DNA of 64,000 nucleotides from Trematomus loennbergii. Taxonomy: Eukaryota > Chordata > Actinopteri > Perciformes > Nototheniidae. A program made the translations under genes and the position numbers. Location: positions 16,260,472 through 16,324,471 of the forward strand of contig JAAOOA010000060.1 of assembly GCA_012861695.1 (NCBI GenBank). Reading direction: 5' to 3'. This document shows positions 11,561 through 24,229 of the stretch, in pieces. How positions within the stretch are numbered: position 1 is the first letter of the stretch; the number at the start of each line of letters is the position of its first letter. A model generated the notes under the pieces. That model did not search any database. It saw nothing but the letters and a program-made list of their open reading frames with translations, and was not told where the DNA came from.

Positions 11561-14257
11561 CAACCCCCGGTATCACGGCAAGACGTGAACATGTGACGAT
11601 CTACCATGCTGGGAGACGTGAATATGTCACGGTTTCGTCCCTTCAAACGTGACAGTTACACGGTATTGTTAACATGGCCCAACCAGTGGAGAAATACCCG
11701 GAAGTGCCTAGCAAATGGTCTACCGCGCCTATTGGTCGGTTTTTATTGTCAAAATTAGATGTTTTTAATTTATTTTTTAATCGTCACACTCGATTTTGCC
11801 GATTTTCTTGTTGCCCTAGCTGGTCGACACCTCTTTTAGCAGAAACAAAGGCTACATTAATGTATTAAATCGATGTTAATCCATGTGTGTGGAGGTGAGG
11901 ATGTGGAATTAACGGACGTGACGTTGTGCGATTGCGTTGCCAGGCAACGCAATTTACAAACTCTTCAACTACAACCCTAATTATATTTAAAACATTTTAG
12001 ACAGCCTCACGAAATACTTTAATGTAAATTAAAATGTAAATGTGAAGGAATGTGTGTAATGTGGTGATTGACATTATTCACCCACGGATCTATGGGTTGG
12101 GGGTATTGTTCCGCACGGACATTTTAGTTAACCGGACTCCTGTTGAAATCCGAAAACATTTAAAAAAAATATAATACTTTATTCCGAGTTTGCTTGCTTT
12201 TCTCTTTGGAGGTCATCACATAACGGCATTGTAATACACGGTTCGGCTGCATTAAATATGACATATCTGCCGTAGTTCTGTATTTATAGAGCCCTGATGA
12301 GAAGACTTCTGGACAAACAGGAAGCACTGCCGCCAAAACTGAAAACGTGACGTGGATCATAAATATATCAGCAATTAAACAACATCTTACATTTATTTTC
12401 ACACAATACGTCTCCTTGCAGTATCAATACTAATTCGGCTGACTTTTATATTTGATCCAATTGGTAGATAGGCTGTATTTACACCATAACGGTGCACAGC
12501 TGATAGAAAGGCACATCTAGTGGTTAAAGCACGTTATTGAATTTTATTATTTTATTATTTTTCACAAAAATGAAACCATCAATAGCAGAAACAGAATTAA
12601 CTGTCATTAGTAAACCACCCAAAAAAAAAGATCATAAATGGTTTTGTTTTATATATATTTTAAGGATAATAATAGCAATGTAACACTGTCTATGACACTT
12701 ACTGTATAACACTGATTTGAAAAACATACAGAAAAAACTAATTCACTGCCCTTAATAAAGTATTTAAATACATTTCAGGTGTGCTGTTTTGTTTAGATCA
12801 TTGACATCTGGAGCTCTTTTAATGTCCTTTTTGATTATTGTTACACCAGGTCTTGTCAAAACCTTTATTCCATATTCAATATCCATTACTAAACAAAACA
12901 GCAATTCTACTCCACTACAATTCAGAGGTTAACCTGGTATTTTTACTCCACTACATTTATTTTAGTTACTTTGCAGATTCTGATTAATGATGTGAAATAT
13001 AAACAACCCTTAAATCAGGCTTTAGTTACACCTGAGTAAAATTCAGGGAAAGGTGATTGTCAAGTGCCAACAATAGGAGAGATATTTGATAGTTGCTGCT
13101 TGAGAAGACTAAACATTTATCTGCAGATCCCTATAAAGTATATTCATTACTCGTTATTCTCTACTAATAGTTAATTAAAGACTGTATATAATGGCTATTT
13201 TGCATATCCCTTTCAAGATTTTCTAAGGATCATTGACATATCATATACACAACTAATTCAATAACGTGCTTTAACCACTAGGCGGTGCACACAAGGTACA
13301 CACAGCCATAATAACTTTGTATTATTAGTGTAGGACACTTGTGTATGTATAACATCTGAAGATGTGTAGTTTTATTCATGTTTTCACATAATTGTACAGG
13401 ATATTGCTATATTATTTCACATGTTTTACTTATAATATCTGATTTGTAAAACATCACAGAAAAAGGTATATCCGTCATTTAACAGTAAGCTATTGAAATT
13501 CTGAATCCATAGATGTGTCTCCCATCACCCAAATCCCCTGACTATTCTCTCAACTCAGTATTTACATTCTTATATTCAAAGAAAATCAGTAATATCTTTA
13601 AAAACGACAAGTCCTTTTATATCAGCTGTGCACCGTTATGGTGTATAACGTATTTTTTTTTCGGATTTCACATCAACAGTAAGTCCGTTTAACTAAAATG
13701 TCCGTGCGGAACAATACCCCCAACCCATAGATCCGTGGGTGAATAATGTCAATCACCACATTACACACACCCCTTCACATTTACATTTTAATTTACATTA
13801 AAGTATTTCGTGAGGCCTTCTAAAATGTTTTAAAATATAATTAGGGTTGTAGTTGAAGAGTTTGTAAATTGCGTTGCCTGGCAACGCAATCACACAACGT
13901 CACGTCCGTTAATTCCACATCCTCACCTCCACACACATGGATTAACATCGATTTAATACATTAATGTAGCCTTTGTTTCTGCTAAAAGAGGTGTCGACCA
14001 GCTAGGGCAACAAGAAAATCGGCGAAATCAAGTGTGATGATTAAAAAAAAATTAAAAACATCTCATTTTGACAATAAAAACCGACCAATAGGCGCGGTAG
14101 ACCATTTGCTAGGCACTTCCGGGTATTTCTCCACTGGTTGGGCCATGTTAACAATACCGTGTAACTGTCACGTTTGAAGGGACGAAACCGTGACATATTC
14201 ACGTCTCCCAGCATGGTAGATCGTCACATGTTCACGTCTTGCCATGATACCGGGTTG
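11561..14257. mobile_element. Fold-back DNA transposon, long inverted arms, copy 1
   Basis: This 2697-bp element starts CAACCCCCGGTATCACGGCA and ends with the inverted form finishing in ATACCGGGTTG. The arms at about 11561-12157 and 13657-14257 are near-complete reverse complements over about 600 bp. The direct repeat ATTTTACT flanks it exactly (11553-11560 and 14258-14265), so the target duplication is 8 bp. The arms include the GTTGC-rich palindrome around 11935-11950 and its mirror around 13873-13890. No transposase frame is visible, so it is non-autonomous. The interior carries another inverted-repeat module at 12511-13288. An 8-bp duplication fits hAT- or P-like transposition, but the CAACCC terminus is not the usual hAT CAGGG, so the superfamily is left open. 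Confidence 0.9.
12511..13288. mobile_element. Inner inverted-repeat module nested in fold-back copy 1
   Basis: A 30-bp end containing CTAGTGGTTAAAGCACGTTA (12518-12537) is mirrored at 13258-13288 by TAACGTGCTTTAACCACTAG. The sequence between includes a segment (about 13015-13255) that reappears inverted in the second fold-back element at about 53684-54020. No clear target duplication is visible, so this may be a nested transposon or an old internal duplication of the fold-back family. Confidence 0.65.
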
Positions 14258-14265
14258 ATTTTACT
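14258..14265 (+). repeat. 8-bp target site duplication, right copy
   Basis: ATTTTACT follows the right terminus GGGTTG and matches 11553-11560 exactly. Confidence 0.88.
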
Positions 14266-16613
14266 GTAGCATAGCAGTGATATGAACATAAATGCTCAGA
14301 GAAATGGATGGTACTGAAACAATGCAGTGTTTTTGGGGGAAAGTGCTGGTCCTGGCTTCTGCTAAGAAAGCATGTTTGAAATGCAGCACTGCTACAAATG
14401 TAATACTGCACATGGAAACAATACCCATTGGCAGGCCCACTGACAACAATGGCCACTTCTGTTTTTCTTTGAAACTGAAGCAAGTTGAGTTTAATTCAAA
14501 GAGGACTTGCAGGGAGGAAGCAGACCACCATGAAAGTGCAGCTGTACCTCCAAAGGACTACAACTTGGAAGCTGCTGTTGCTTTTTTAGCTGTGAAAAGC
14601 AGCTCTATTGCGCTGAAGAGCTTACAAACATAAACTTTACACACCCAGAGGAGCTGTATTTTGAAACAGAAATGTCGTAATATATATTGGTCACTGGGTA
14701 CCAGTCTGTGTAAAGGGAAACTTTGACCAATGTACTGAACTGATTCTAAGGCTAGAGTTCAGATGAGAACAAATCCGAGGTTGTTTGTGATGGTATGCAG
14801 GAATGCATAGACGTTTGTGCATGGGCAGCTATTTGGCATAGTTATCTGAGTTGTTTCCAAGGCCCACTGAACACAGCACAAATTTGTGTTGTGCAACTGT
14901 CTACAGAAGGAAAGAAGAAAAGAGAATATGTTCCCATTTCTCTCAACGATGGTGGAGATGGCAGTTTAGAGTTTGAGTGTTGCTATGTTTGATTGCTGCT
15001 CTGTACAATGATGTTTTCTCACTAGCAAGCACAGGCCAAGTTTGTCCCGGCTCATTGTCTGAGATACTCTCCTAAGCACTGCGCTGTGAACATTAAATGT
15101 TTATGAGCTTGTCGAAGCCTTTTTGGATGGCACCTGTACAAAATACTCATGAAGAGTTTCAAAGCAAAAGCCAGGACACTAAAACCAACATCATTCACAC
15201 TGGGTTCGTATTTTCACAAAAGGCATTCAAGCCTAAGCCTACTAGATCACACCTCACAAGCTTAAACAATAATACAAATGTAAACAGTGGATACGATAGT
15301 TCCACTTGATATCATTGCATGAGCTGAATATATATGTTAACAGTGGCATTCTCTCCACTGTATATTTTCATATCTCTGACCTCCATTAAACAGTAACATG
15401 ATGGTATGATTCTTTCAGAGTGCCTCTAATGGACACATATTCTGTATTACCATGGTCTGTTTCTGTGGATTTTGTATTTGTAGCTGACTTTTTTTGGTTG
15501 TGTAAATTTGTATTTTGTACATTCCTGAAAGAATACTGACATATTCAAACATGCAAGCAAATGAGATGTGCACACACAAACACACAGTTCCACTTGACAT
15601 TCTCACTCACATTTAATTTGACAGAATGACTAAATTAGAGAAAACTGACAATGTAATGCACCACAACTTTTCCTTTCTCACTCTTGAGACTTCCTTTTAT
15701 TTTGCTTAAATTGTTTTGTTTCTCAATTTCCTCTGCAATTTTAAGCACCTGGCCTTGCTCTGACATGTCATCCATCTGACTTTTTTCACTTCCCTTCTAT
15801 CTTTGTTGCTCTTTTCTTCTCTCGTTTCAGCAATACTTGCTCTGATTGACCCTAGTCTTGTTTGGCTGCACTTATCAAGAGCACTCTGTTTAACAGCTTA
15901 CAGCGGGCGTATGTTATGTGAGCTGTGTGCGTCCTCAAGTAACCTTGTTACACAAATTAGTCTGAGCCCACTGTTGGCCCCTTCTTAAATCATCGGTTCT
16001 TTTTGTAAACTCTGTTCATCATGAATGTGGAAAATTAGCATAGTAGCCCATCATAACTGTGACTTCTACTATGATATATGTGGAACATTTTAATATTCAT
16101 TCATGGCTTTTCCATGATCAGTTACATAGTTTAGGCAGCACTAGGTCATTACAATGTCATAAATATGATTATACGTCATATTTAGTTACACAATTAATTG
16201 CACTCATTATGCCTTACGGAATAGCCTTTCAATTGATCCAACCTGCACAACATTTGTGTTGCCTTTAAAGATTCCCTGAAGAGTTTTCTTGTCAACAAAC
16301 AAAATCAAGGTTTACATTCAGTGTAATTCACCGGAATGCATTGAGTCTATCCTTAGGCTTTATCTGAATTGTCTTCCCTGCACAATGCTGCATGTATTGG
16401 TGTTTACTGGCACCAGTGTATCAGTGGGATAGTGTGAAACCACGGACAGGACTGTGTTTTGTATCACAAGCAGGAGCCTACTAAGTAAGTAACTAAGTCC
16501 ACAGATGCACTTATGGTGCAAAACTCCACAGGGAAACATTTTGGAAAAACAATCTGTAGTTCAAAAGCACCATGTTGTAATATTGTGTACAGTATGTGTT
16601 ACACTGTGCTTAC

Positions 16614-16736
16614 CTGTGACCCTAAGTTTCTCGGTGCCGATGGTGATCTCCTCTTCGTCTGCGGAGAACAGAATCGTCTCTCCATCGGTGCTCCTCACCT
16701 CAAACCTCTGACACTGAGCCTCCACCATTTCTGAAC
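16614..16736 (-). CDS. sgcz: zeta-sarcoglycan exon 5 (internal exon)
   Basis: This 123-bp exon starts in phase 1 and encodes SEMVEAQCQRFEVR, then STDGETILFSADEEE, then ITIGTEKLRVT, leaving one base for the next exon. It extends the extracellular beta-rich sarcoglycan domain. The acceptor is CCTTTTCCTCAG|GTTCAG and the donor is ACAG|GTAAGC on the minus strand. The pattern VEAQC-RFEVR---LFSADE-EITIG-EKL-VTG matches human SGCZ better than SGCD or SGCG as I recall them. The 123-bp length also fits zeta, since delta and gamma have 120 bp here. The upstream exon lies 26.4 kb away at 43145-43232, and joining the two keeps the frame open. The next exon (about 73 bp in the family) was not seen between here and position 1. 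Orthology rests on remembered sequence, so a search should confirm it. Confidence 0.9.
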
Positions 16737-18779
16737 CTGAGGAAAAGGGAGAGAGTGAGAGGGGCACAGGGTTAAGATCTATAGCAGAGGAACATTCAAA
16801 GAACATAAAACGAGTCATCTTGTTGAGTTTATTTTTTATTTTGTTCCAAAGCTCCTTACAGAACCATCAGTGGTTTATCTCAGAAGACCACATACTTGAA
16901 CTCTAATCCCCCTGAAGTGTTGTCTTTCTGTGAATGCAGTGCAACATTTGGAATACTAACATGATCCATGCTGTTGTGATACGTAATCAGTAGGGCCATA
17001 TAGAAAAATGATTTAGTCTGTGGGCAATTTCCCACGTGGAATAATCCCCAGAACAACAATGCTGGTTGAAACTACTTTCTTCTGAAGAATCAGTCGATAT
17101 GGAAACTGTTGGCAGTGTGCTCTTTGGATTATTGAAAGTAAAGGAGGGCTGTTATTGTAAAGGGAGTTATTCAATGCTTTAAGAACCAAGCACTGAATTC
17201 CATTAACTTCCATTGTACTCCGGTTGCAGTATAGAAAAAATAAATGAATCTGCATCGCTAGATAATACAAGAGGTGCATTTTTTTGTTACTTGAGTAAAG
17301 TGAAGGTTTTATACATAACTCATGGAAACTAGATGGTGGGAAGTTAGGTGCTGTTATACACACGCTTTCAGTAAAGATACAGTGTAAGCTGAGACCTCAG
17401 ACGTGAAATTAAACTAACAAAAGTCAGGTCTGCGTTGTGTATTCATAAAGTCCCTGTAAAACTTGTGCATAATAACTTTTCCCTTAATTTACATTTCAAT
17501 TCATGATTGTGCCTTAAGGATAAATAGTATCCTTTGAAGAGAAACGCCTGGTGTGAAAAAGAAAATATAAAGCCTAAATTATACATTGAAAACAATATTT
17601 TGGCATAACTGCATAGTTTCTACCTCATGTGGAGGCACTCAGACTGACACTGAGAGATTTTGGTTGCGAGGTTCCTGTAAAAATTGAATTACCTATTCAC
17701 AGTAACAGTATAAACACATTTACATTCAATTTACATAGTGAACAATGTGGAAAGTGTGTGGACTCGAAAATAGAGTAAGCAGAGAGAAAAGAGGGAGTAC
17801 AATTATTCTGTTTTTAAGGGTAACAATATCAACCCCTTTTTGCTTTAAAACAAATGTTGAAGAACAATAAGTTCCCTGCTTAATGTTTGCATGCACTTGG
17901 TACAAAGATGACAAATGAACAACAGTGGTCACTTTGGCAGTTTTCCTTTTGTTCATACACCTTGCCCTTAATATCGTGATTTGGGCTGCGATGTGCTGCC
18001 ATGCCAACCCTGCTGAGCCAAAAGAAAAGCCTCCCTCTCTCTATCTCCTTTCATCACTGCCCGGTCTTCCAGGCTATTGCAAATGTCAATTAGTAACCAA
18101 AAGTGCCATGTCAGTAAGAATCAAACTTTATTAGCAGCCATCAATCTGGGATTAAGCTCTTTTTCTCAACTCTCTCTCACTGTCGTTTTCCGGTCTATCT
18201 TTCCCCGTCTCGTTCAACAACTGTGCGAAAAAAACCATTGACATTTGTTTTGTGCAAGGTGCACTTAAGCACTGTGTGTATGCATGTTACACATATAGCT
18301 AAGACTTGGATTTGACAGTTACAGAGATGGGGGAAGTATGGAGACGGGGGAATGAAGTAAAGCAAAAGTTAGAAGGGGAGATGGAGCCGGTTTAAATGTA
18401 ATATGTGCTTTGTTAGTTGATTTCTCAGACATCTAGTTAGTTCTCTTTGACTGTTTAGCGCTCGTCCTATAATACAGCTCGTAGGGAAGATTTACAACAT
18501 GGGTTCATGTCAGCAACGATTTGTGTTTTATTCACATATTTATTTTCTCCTAATCTTCTTGAAAGAGGTGTGTAAAAGATGCTAAAAAACACGAGGTAGG
18601 CAGCTTTACTGATAGTTAGGAAAATAAAGTTTGAGAATAATGGAGGTATTTTACATTTAATAAATTCTCACATGTACTGTAGATACAGATCGGCGGCATC
18701 AGACAAAGAGCTAAAAGACGAAGACAACATGAGATTGTTTATAATTGAGTGCCTATCTACTCAAGGAGGCAGGTGCTTA

Positions 18780-19110
18780 TAAAATACTTTTTTCTTTAAT
18801 TACAGTTCATCTTGTCTTTGCACTGGGCTGTAATTTGTGATTACATAGAAATCCTGCCTATGGCTCAACGCTAAATTAAAATGATCCTGGCAGGAAACAA
18901 ATAATTGCCTGGAATGAACAAAAGCACTTTTGTTATCATATGTGTGCGCTCACACCAGCAGGAACAAGATGAGACAAAGTGGCCAGAAGTTATTTGTTTC
19001 AAATGATTGCTTTGAGATAAGAACAGCAACACCTCCGCAGAGCTATTTTACTTCATGCAAATGAACAATTGTGCAGCGCAGCGATGGAAAATTAAACGGT
19101 AGATGTGTTC
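18780..19110. promoter_or_regulatory. Candidate noncoding regulatory element
   Basis: This intronic stretch holds homeobox-type TTTAATTACA, an octamer ATGCAAAT at 19055-19062 followed directly by GAACAATTG (SOX-like core), and several AT-rich motif clusters without repeat character. The evidence is motif content only; conservation could not be tested. Confidence 0.2.
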
Positions 19111-20254
19111 ACTTCATGTTTTTTTTATTCAGTAAAACTTCTTTTGAGTTTTGTTCTGATTGATGTGTCAGTCAGTAATCGTCTAAAAGAAAGGCTTTTT
19201 ATAGCTGCAGTCATTTCTGAAATGTTTTTGATAATGTCTTTTAGCACTGAGAACAGTGAGAAGAATAAAGCATAACAAGCAAGGACCATCAAGGCTCTCT
19301 GCAGCACATCTAATGAAACGTAGACACTTTGAAATGTCAACTATATTTCGTTAAGTGTCTGCTGTCAAAGTACACGTTTGACACATTTAGTTGTCAACAA
19401 CAAGAACATAGTTTTGTCTAATAATAACTATTTGATCTTTTTGGTTTCATCTTGATAGCTTTTTGCAGGTAGCTAATGTTATTTCTGTGTAAATTAAGTG
19501 CTTGGATCAATTAATTTGCTCCCTCTTGCTCTGATGACACCAAAGTAATTCTTCTGTCACCAATAACAGCAGGATCATTTTTAGGAAGACACGTTAATTG
19601 ATGCACTTAGTTAAATAATCACTTTGTGACAGGATTGCCTCTGTTGTCACAAGTTCCTCCCTCAGCAGGATCCTTCGGTAATAATAAAGCTTTAAGAATA
19701 ATTTTAAGAAGATAAAGTAATGGTAGAAAATGAAGCATGACAGTACAGTGCATGTGACTGAGTCTTATCTGAACTTTTTCACATCTAAAGCGTGAATCTG
19801 CAGAGCCATTAGGGTGCCCTGCAGAGATCACAGGCATTTTAATTTTAAACATGTTAATAGACCACTGCGTTTAATTTATTAACACTTAGCATAAAAACTA
19901 CATTTCATTTGGGATAACGAATGCATGCTGCAGTCCCTTTTCCCTATTCATTTGTTAAGTCATTACCGGCAATGTTTGCTAAATTTGCATGAATGTATTA
20001 CAGTGTGTGTACTTATTTTCTGTATTTGGTCAGCTGAGAGAAGTTAATGTTAAAGCCAATGGCCTACAAACTCAAAAGTCATGTCTCAAGACTTTTAAAC
20101 TGTATCACAGTATGACAACTAATGATCCAAAGTGTTATGATCTTTTAGCACTTTTAAGTGAAGTGAAATAGGTCGTTTAAGTAATATGTCACTTTGGATT
20201 TGGATGTAGTGGTTTCGATTTCTAAGTGCTCTGTCCTTACCTCACAAAACTGAA

Positions 20255-20269
20255 GGACTAGAGGGCGCT
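20255..20269 (+). promoter_or_regulatory. Possible CTCF-like site
   Basis: GGACTAGAGGGCGCT agrees with the CTCF core (CCASYAGRKGGCRSY) except at its first two bases. Such cores are also frequent in repeats, so it is weak evidence. Confidence 0.25.
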
Positions 20270-20774
20270 CAGTGCGGGCAAAACTTAGAACACCATTGAT
20301 AAAATATCCAATTTGCAATTTTTCCCTGTCAATATTTACATATAGTTCTAACAAAAATGTGAAGTTTCTGTCAGTGTAAAATAAGCATCTCAAGGTTCCA
20401 TGAGTCAACAGAGTCGTGAAAAGGAAAAAATGTCACCTACTAATATCTTTACTTACAAAGCTTTACTAACAATGGGTCAGGCCATGAATGAACACACACA
20501 TGCAAGCATCACACTAACTCTCTTTGTTACTGTATGTGCATTGTTGCCTGCCACAACTGTCTACAAGAGTTTGGCCATGGCAGGTGAATCCGTTCAGAAG
20601 TAATGGAAGGGTGGGTAAAGAATGAAGGACATGGCTATTACCGCCTGGTTCTGTTGTAGCTGTAAAAGCTCAGCTGAAAAAACTAAAATTTCTATTAAGT
20701 GTTTAAGGGCATGTCAATGTCCTTTGTTTGGATGCTGAGGTGAAAAAGTGCTCCGAATGCACGTCTCTAACTCA

Positions 20775-21420
20775 GGCCCCATTTACACGGGAACGCAAAC
20801 GAAAATGAACCGAATTCGATATCAAAAAAAGTATTCCGTTCACAGGCAATCGGCTCAATAAACGTGTCCGTTCACACGAGATCGCTCGACCCGCTGGAGA
20901 CGCTGTAGTACATATGCCGGGCCTGTAAGTGGCGCTGTACTTTCGCCACAAAATTCACCAAAAGCAGCGAAGAAGACCCCCCCCCGAGCATGGTTGCCAT
21001 GGTTGCCTAGTTGCCCTTCTGTTTATTCTCCGGATTTAGCAACATGTAGTTCATGTAGTTCTCCATGTCCACTTGTTGCTGATGGTTGTGGTAGAGGAGC
21101 TGTAGATGTTGCACTAACATCTATAGCATGGTCAGTAGCATGGTCAGTAGCTACTGACAGTAGCTACTGACCATGCTACAGCAGTGAGTAGCAGAGGTGG
21201 GAGAGGCGGGGCTATGGCTTCATCGTTATCAGGAAAATGATCGTATAGGACGTACACACGGAGCCGTTTGGCCCCCCAGAACGTTCCTGTCCGCAGATCT
21301 ACCCACCTTGGGACCCGTTATCGTTTGAGGGAACCGTTTCCGGTTCCTTTACGGCCTCGTGTGAACGAACAGGCTACGAAAGAGAAAAGTAGCAGATACA
21401 ACCCGAACCGTATCCCTTTC
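20775..21420 (+). mobile_element. Truncated Harbinger-like MITE
   Basis: The left end GGCCCCATTTACACGGGAAC starts at 20775. Much of the body parallels the intact copy at 30515-31532: both have GCAGTACATATGCCG/GTAGTACATATGCCG, a GTGGCGCTGTA block, AAAAGCAGCGAAGAAGA, GAGGCGGGGCTATG and CAGATCTA-CCACCTT. The right terminus is not visible. The copy carries a perfect hairpin at 21135-21179. Confidence 0.7.
21135..21179. repeat. Perfect 22-bp hairpin with one-base loop
   Basis: The 22-nt arm beginning GTAGCATGGTCAGTAGC is followed by a single A and then its exact reverse complement. The inner part is itself a palindrome, CAGTAGCTACTG. A further direct copy of GTCAGTAGCATG precedes it. It sits inside the truncated Harbinger-like element. 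Confidence 0.93.
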
Positions 21421-21692
21421 ATCACCATTTTCAATTAACTCTGCTAGTTAGACAGAACCTTGCCTCTGTTTGATAGACCCTTCTTATCTCCTTGTCTTGC
21501 ATCTGAAGTTCTGAATAGGGTGAAACACAAGAGATAATTTATTAAACTTTCATATACTTCAAAAGGAATCTGAGTTCTCCAATTTGTATTCTGTAATTAA
21601 CGAAGCAGGACATAAAAATGGTGCCTGTGTAACTTTTTTACTACGGCACATTAAGGTTTTGAGGCCGTAATAAATGTATATGGGTTTGCTAG

Positions 21693-22365
21693 TGTTACGT
21701 CCCCACTAGAGGATGAGGAAAAGCAACATACACCAGTTGGAATTGGTAATAATTATAATTAAATAACGATGTAACAAAAATGGCAGGCAAGCAGCCTGGA
21801 ACAAACTAAAAGGCCACAAGGGCGCAGGTTTAACTGAGCAACCAAACAAAGGGAGGACTCTAAAAAGGGAGCCTAATCAAACACAAAGGAATAGATATTA
21901 ATAAACAAAAATAGTAACAAAACAACCCTCACTATTAAAGTGGTACAAACTAACAAAAAGGAGGCTGTAGGAAAACACAGCTACGCTAAATGACCACAGT
22001 CAACGTAAATGCTAAACTAATCTAAACACATCTAATCACAACAACACTAAACTAAATACGGACCACACGAGTTAACCACTGTTAACAGATTTGTATACAA
22101 TCGAAGAGCAAGTACGAGAGGCGTCTGTTCACACAGCAGAGCCTCCCGACTGATCATTGTCGACCGGCTTTGTAGTTGTCTCCGGAAGGTGTGCGCTGGA
22201 TGTGCGCTGGGATTGGAGCACTTCGGGCCCGGCATGCTCCAATCACAATCTTCGGGGTGGACCAGGAGATGAGTAGCCAATGACATCAGGGCAAACACAC
22301 AGCTCATTTACATAAAACACAGGCAGGGCAGAGTTAACAGGACCAGGGAGGCGGCGGCCGTAACA
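21693..22365. mobile_element. Solo LTR with 5-bp target duplication
   Basis: The sequence starts TGTTACGTCCCC and ends GCGGCCGTAACA, with the terminal inverted repeat TGTTACG/CGTAACA. GCTAG flanks it on both sides (21688-21692 and 22366-22370). TG..CA ends, 673-bp length and a 5-bp duplication indicate a solo LTR of an LTR retrotransposon, possibly Gypsy-like. No internal region or coding sequence is present. Orientation is undecided. Confidence 0.87.
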
Positions 22366-24229
22366 GCTAGCCTGGATTTTTAATTCAAGCCTTTAAATTA
22401 GCAATGATGGGATATGATGCAAGGAGACTGTTGGGGGTAGGTACAAAGAGCAGAGCAAAGCTAAGTAAACACTGCTTGCGGAGTTGATTTTCCCAAACAG
22501 GTCAAGATAAATTTGAATTAAAATCAGCTTCAATGCGCTGTGTGATTATGCATCCCCACCACCCTCACCTTTCTTCTGTTCTGCATTGAGAGATCACACA
22601 AGTGCTTAAAACAGTTTGTGACATTTATGTAGTCTAAATATTTGTTCTCTCTGTGCGTGTCCAGCCTGGAGTTCTTCTTGGGAACTTCCCTGGCCATGTG
22701 TATTTGCATATGTGAATGTTAATATACTGTTTAGCGAAGAAACACTTCTTAACTAAGGCAGTTTTGTCTTTTGGCTATGAAGAGAATGTCGACTACATTT
22801 TGCCTCATTTAAATCCTGCTGTACTTTTCCTTAGGTCAAAATTAAGGCAATATGCTAAATGTAGCATAAAAGCGTTTATGTGATAGATGAGGTTATACTG
22901 TATAACTCACACACTTGTGCCCATGCACTGTTGGTTGGGGAGTTTTAAAAACTGATGTATCAGTCTGTTTTAAATGCTTAGGTGGGTCTGGCAAATTCAC
23001 TTTTCACATTTTATGATTTGGAGAACAGCCTTGGTTCTCCAGGCAGGGCCCACTCAACAGATTCTACACAAAAAAGGTTAAAGGGAATTCAGGCCTCTTT
23101 AGAAGGAGCATCAGCAAAATGTCCTTTTCACAACTGGAGCCATAATAGCTAGCTCTAAAGGATTTGTCCAATAATGGAAGGTGCACATCTTTATAACTTT
23201 AGCTTTACCTCTCCAAGGTGTGCCTGTGAGTGCGACATAATCTCTCCTTTAGTGTATAAAAGACACATTATCTTGAAGTGTCTAAACCGTCCCATGGTTA
23301 TTGCAGTTATTGCATGGTTTATGAGTTTATGTTTTGAATGCTAAATAATCACACGCAATTTTACATTATGTGTTGTCAGAATATGTGTGTGTGTCTGTTT
23401 ATGAGTAAAATGCATTGAGTGCCATGGGCATGAATTAATCATCAGCCAGTTTACCAGATGCTGTGCTACATCATTTAGAGATGCAACTAGGCTTGCAAGT
23501 GCCTTGGTCTCTGTGCCTAGACATAGAAACAGTTTTTTAGCACACACACGTGATTAGTTACAACTGGACATACGTATGTATGCTCCTAGGAACCTGGGGC
23601 AGGCACAAGTCTATGTTCTTTGAAAAACACGTTTGTGTCAATTTAACCCTAACGGCAAACTCGGTCTTAGATTATATTGGCATTAAGCCTCTTGTGGCTA
23701 TGTTCAACCACTACATAAGATTTAAAGTGTAAGTATATTTATGCATATCATTGTATGTGATTATCTGTGTGTGTATTCATTATAGTAATGTGACAAAGTA
23801 GTACATTTAAATAGTGATTGCAATATACACAAGCTTTACTAGTGAAAATCCCAGGCTTTTATTTTATGTGTACTCTCGCAAAATAACTTTATGTCAGGTG
23901 AATAATTTTGGCTTCGACTGGATTTCACTCACTAAACTTCCTGATTAGTTATTCAAACATGACAAGACTTATCTGCGGATTAGGATGAGTCAGGAGTCAG
24001 GATGATATGCTTGTCAGTTCCCCTCCTGTCTAGAATGTCAGATTTAATGAATATTCAAAAGCCAGTGGGCTCTTTTGTGTGTTCTGCAAGGAAAGATGTT
24101 CCTAAGGGGGAATTTGTGCAAACACACATTACGCAAGACATGGCACATGTGTAGACATATTAAATGAAATGTTCAGTAAAATGTTTCTTCATCCTCTACT
24201 TGGAAATATTAACAGATCATTCCCACTGA

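Larger units (their letters stand above)
1..16613 (-). other. sgcz: sgcz intron 5 (partial)
   Basis: This is the sequence downstream of exon 5 in the direction of transcription. It holds a diverged direct repeat (54-245 and 1404-1560), TG/CA microsatellites, a small CpG-rich hairpin near 5193, and the fold-back element at 11561-14257. I see no exon-like open frame with splice sites on either strand. The stretches 1570-5180, 5220-8010, 8585-11550 and 14266-16600 show nothing recognisable beyond AT-rich unique-looking DNA. Confidence 0.75.

Noticed and set aside
14292..14633. 113-codon plus-strand open frame just outside the fold-back element
   Set aside because: Low-complexity composition, no splice sites or recognisable domain; overlapping minus frames are equally open.
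1..16613. sgcz exon 6 (about 73 bp)
   Set aside because: No minus-strand frame resembling the expected SVETP...LR segment with splice sites was found; it probably lies before position 1.
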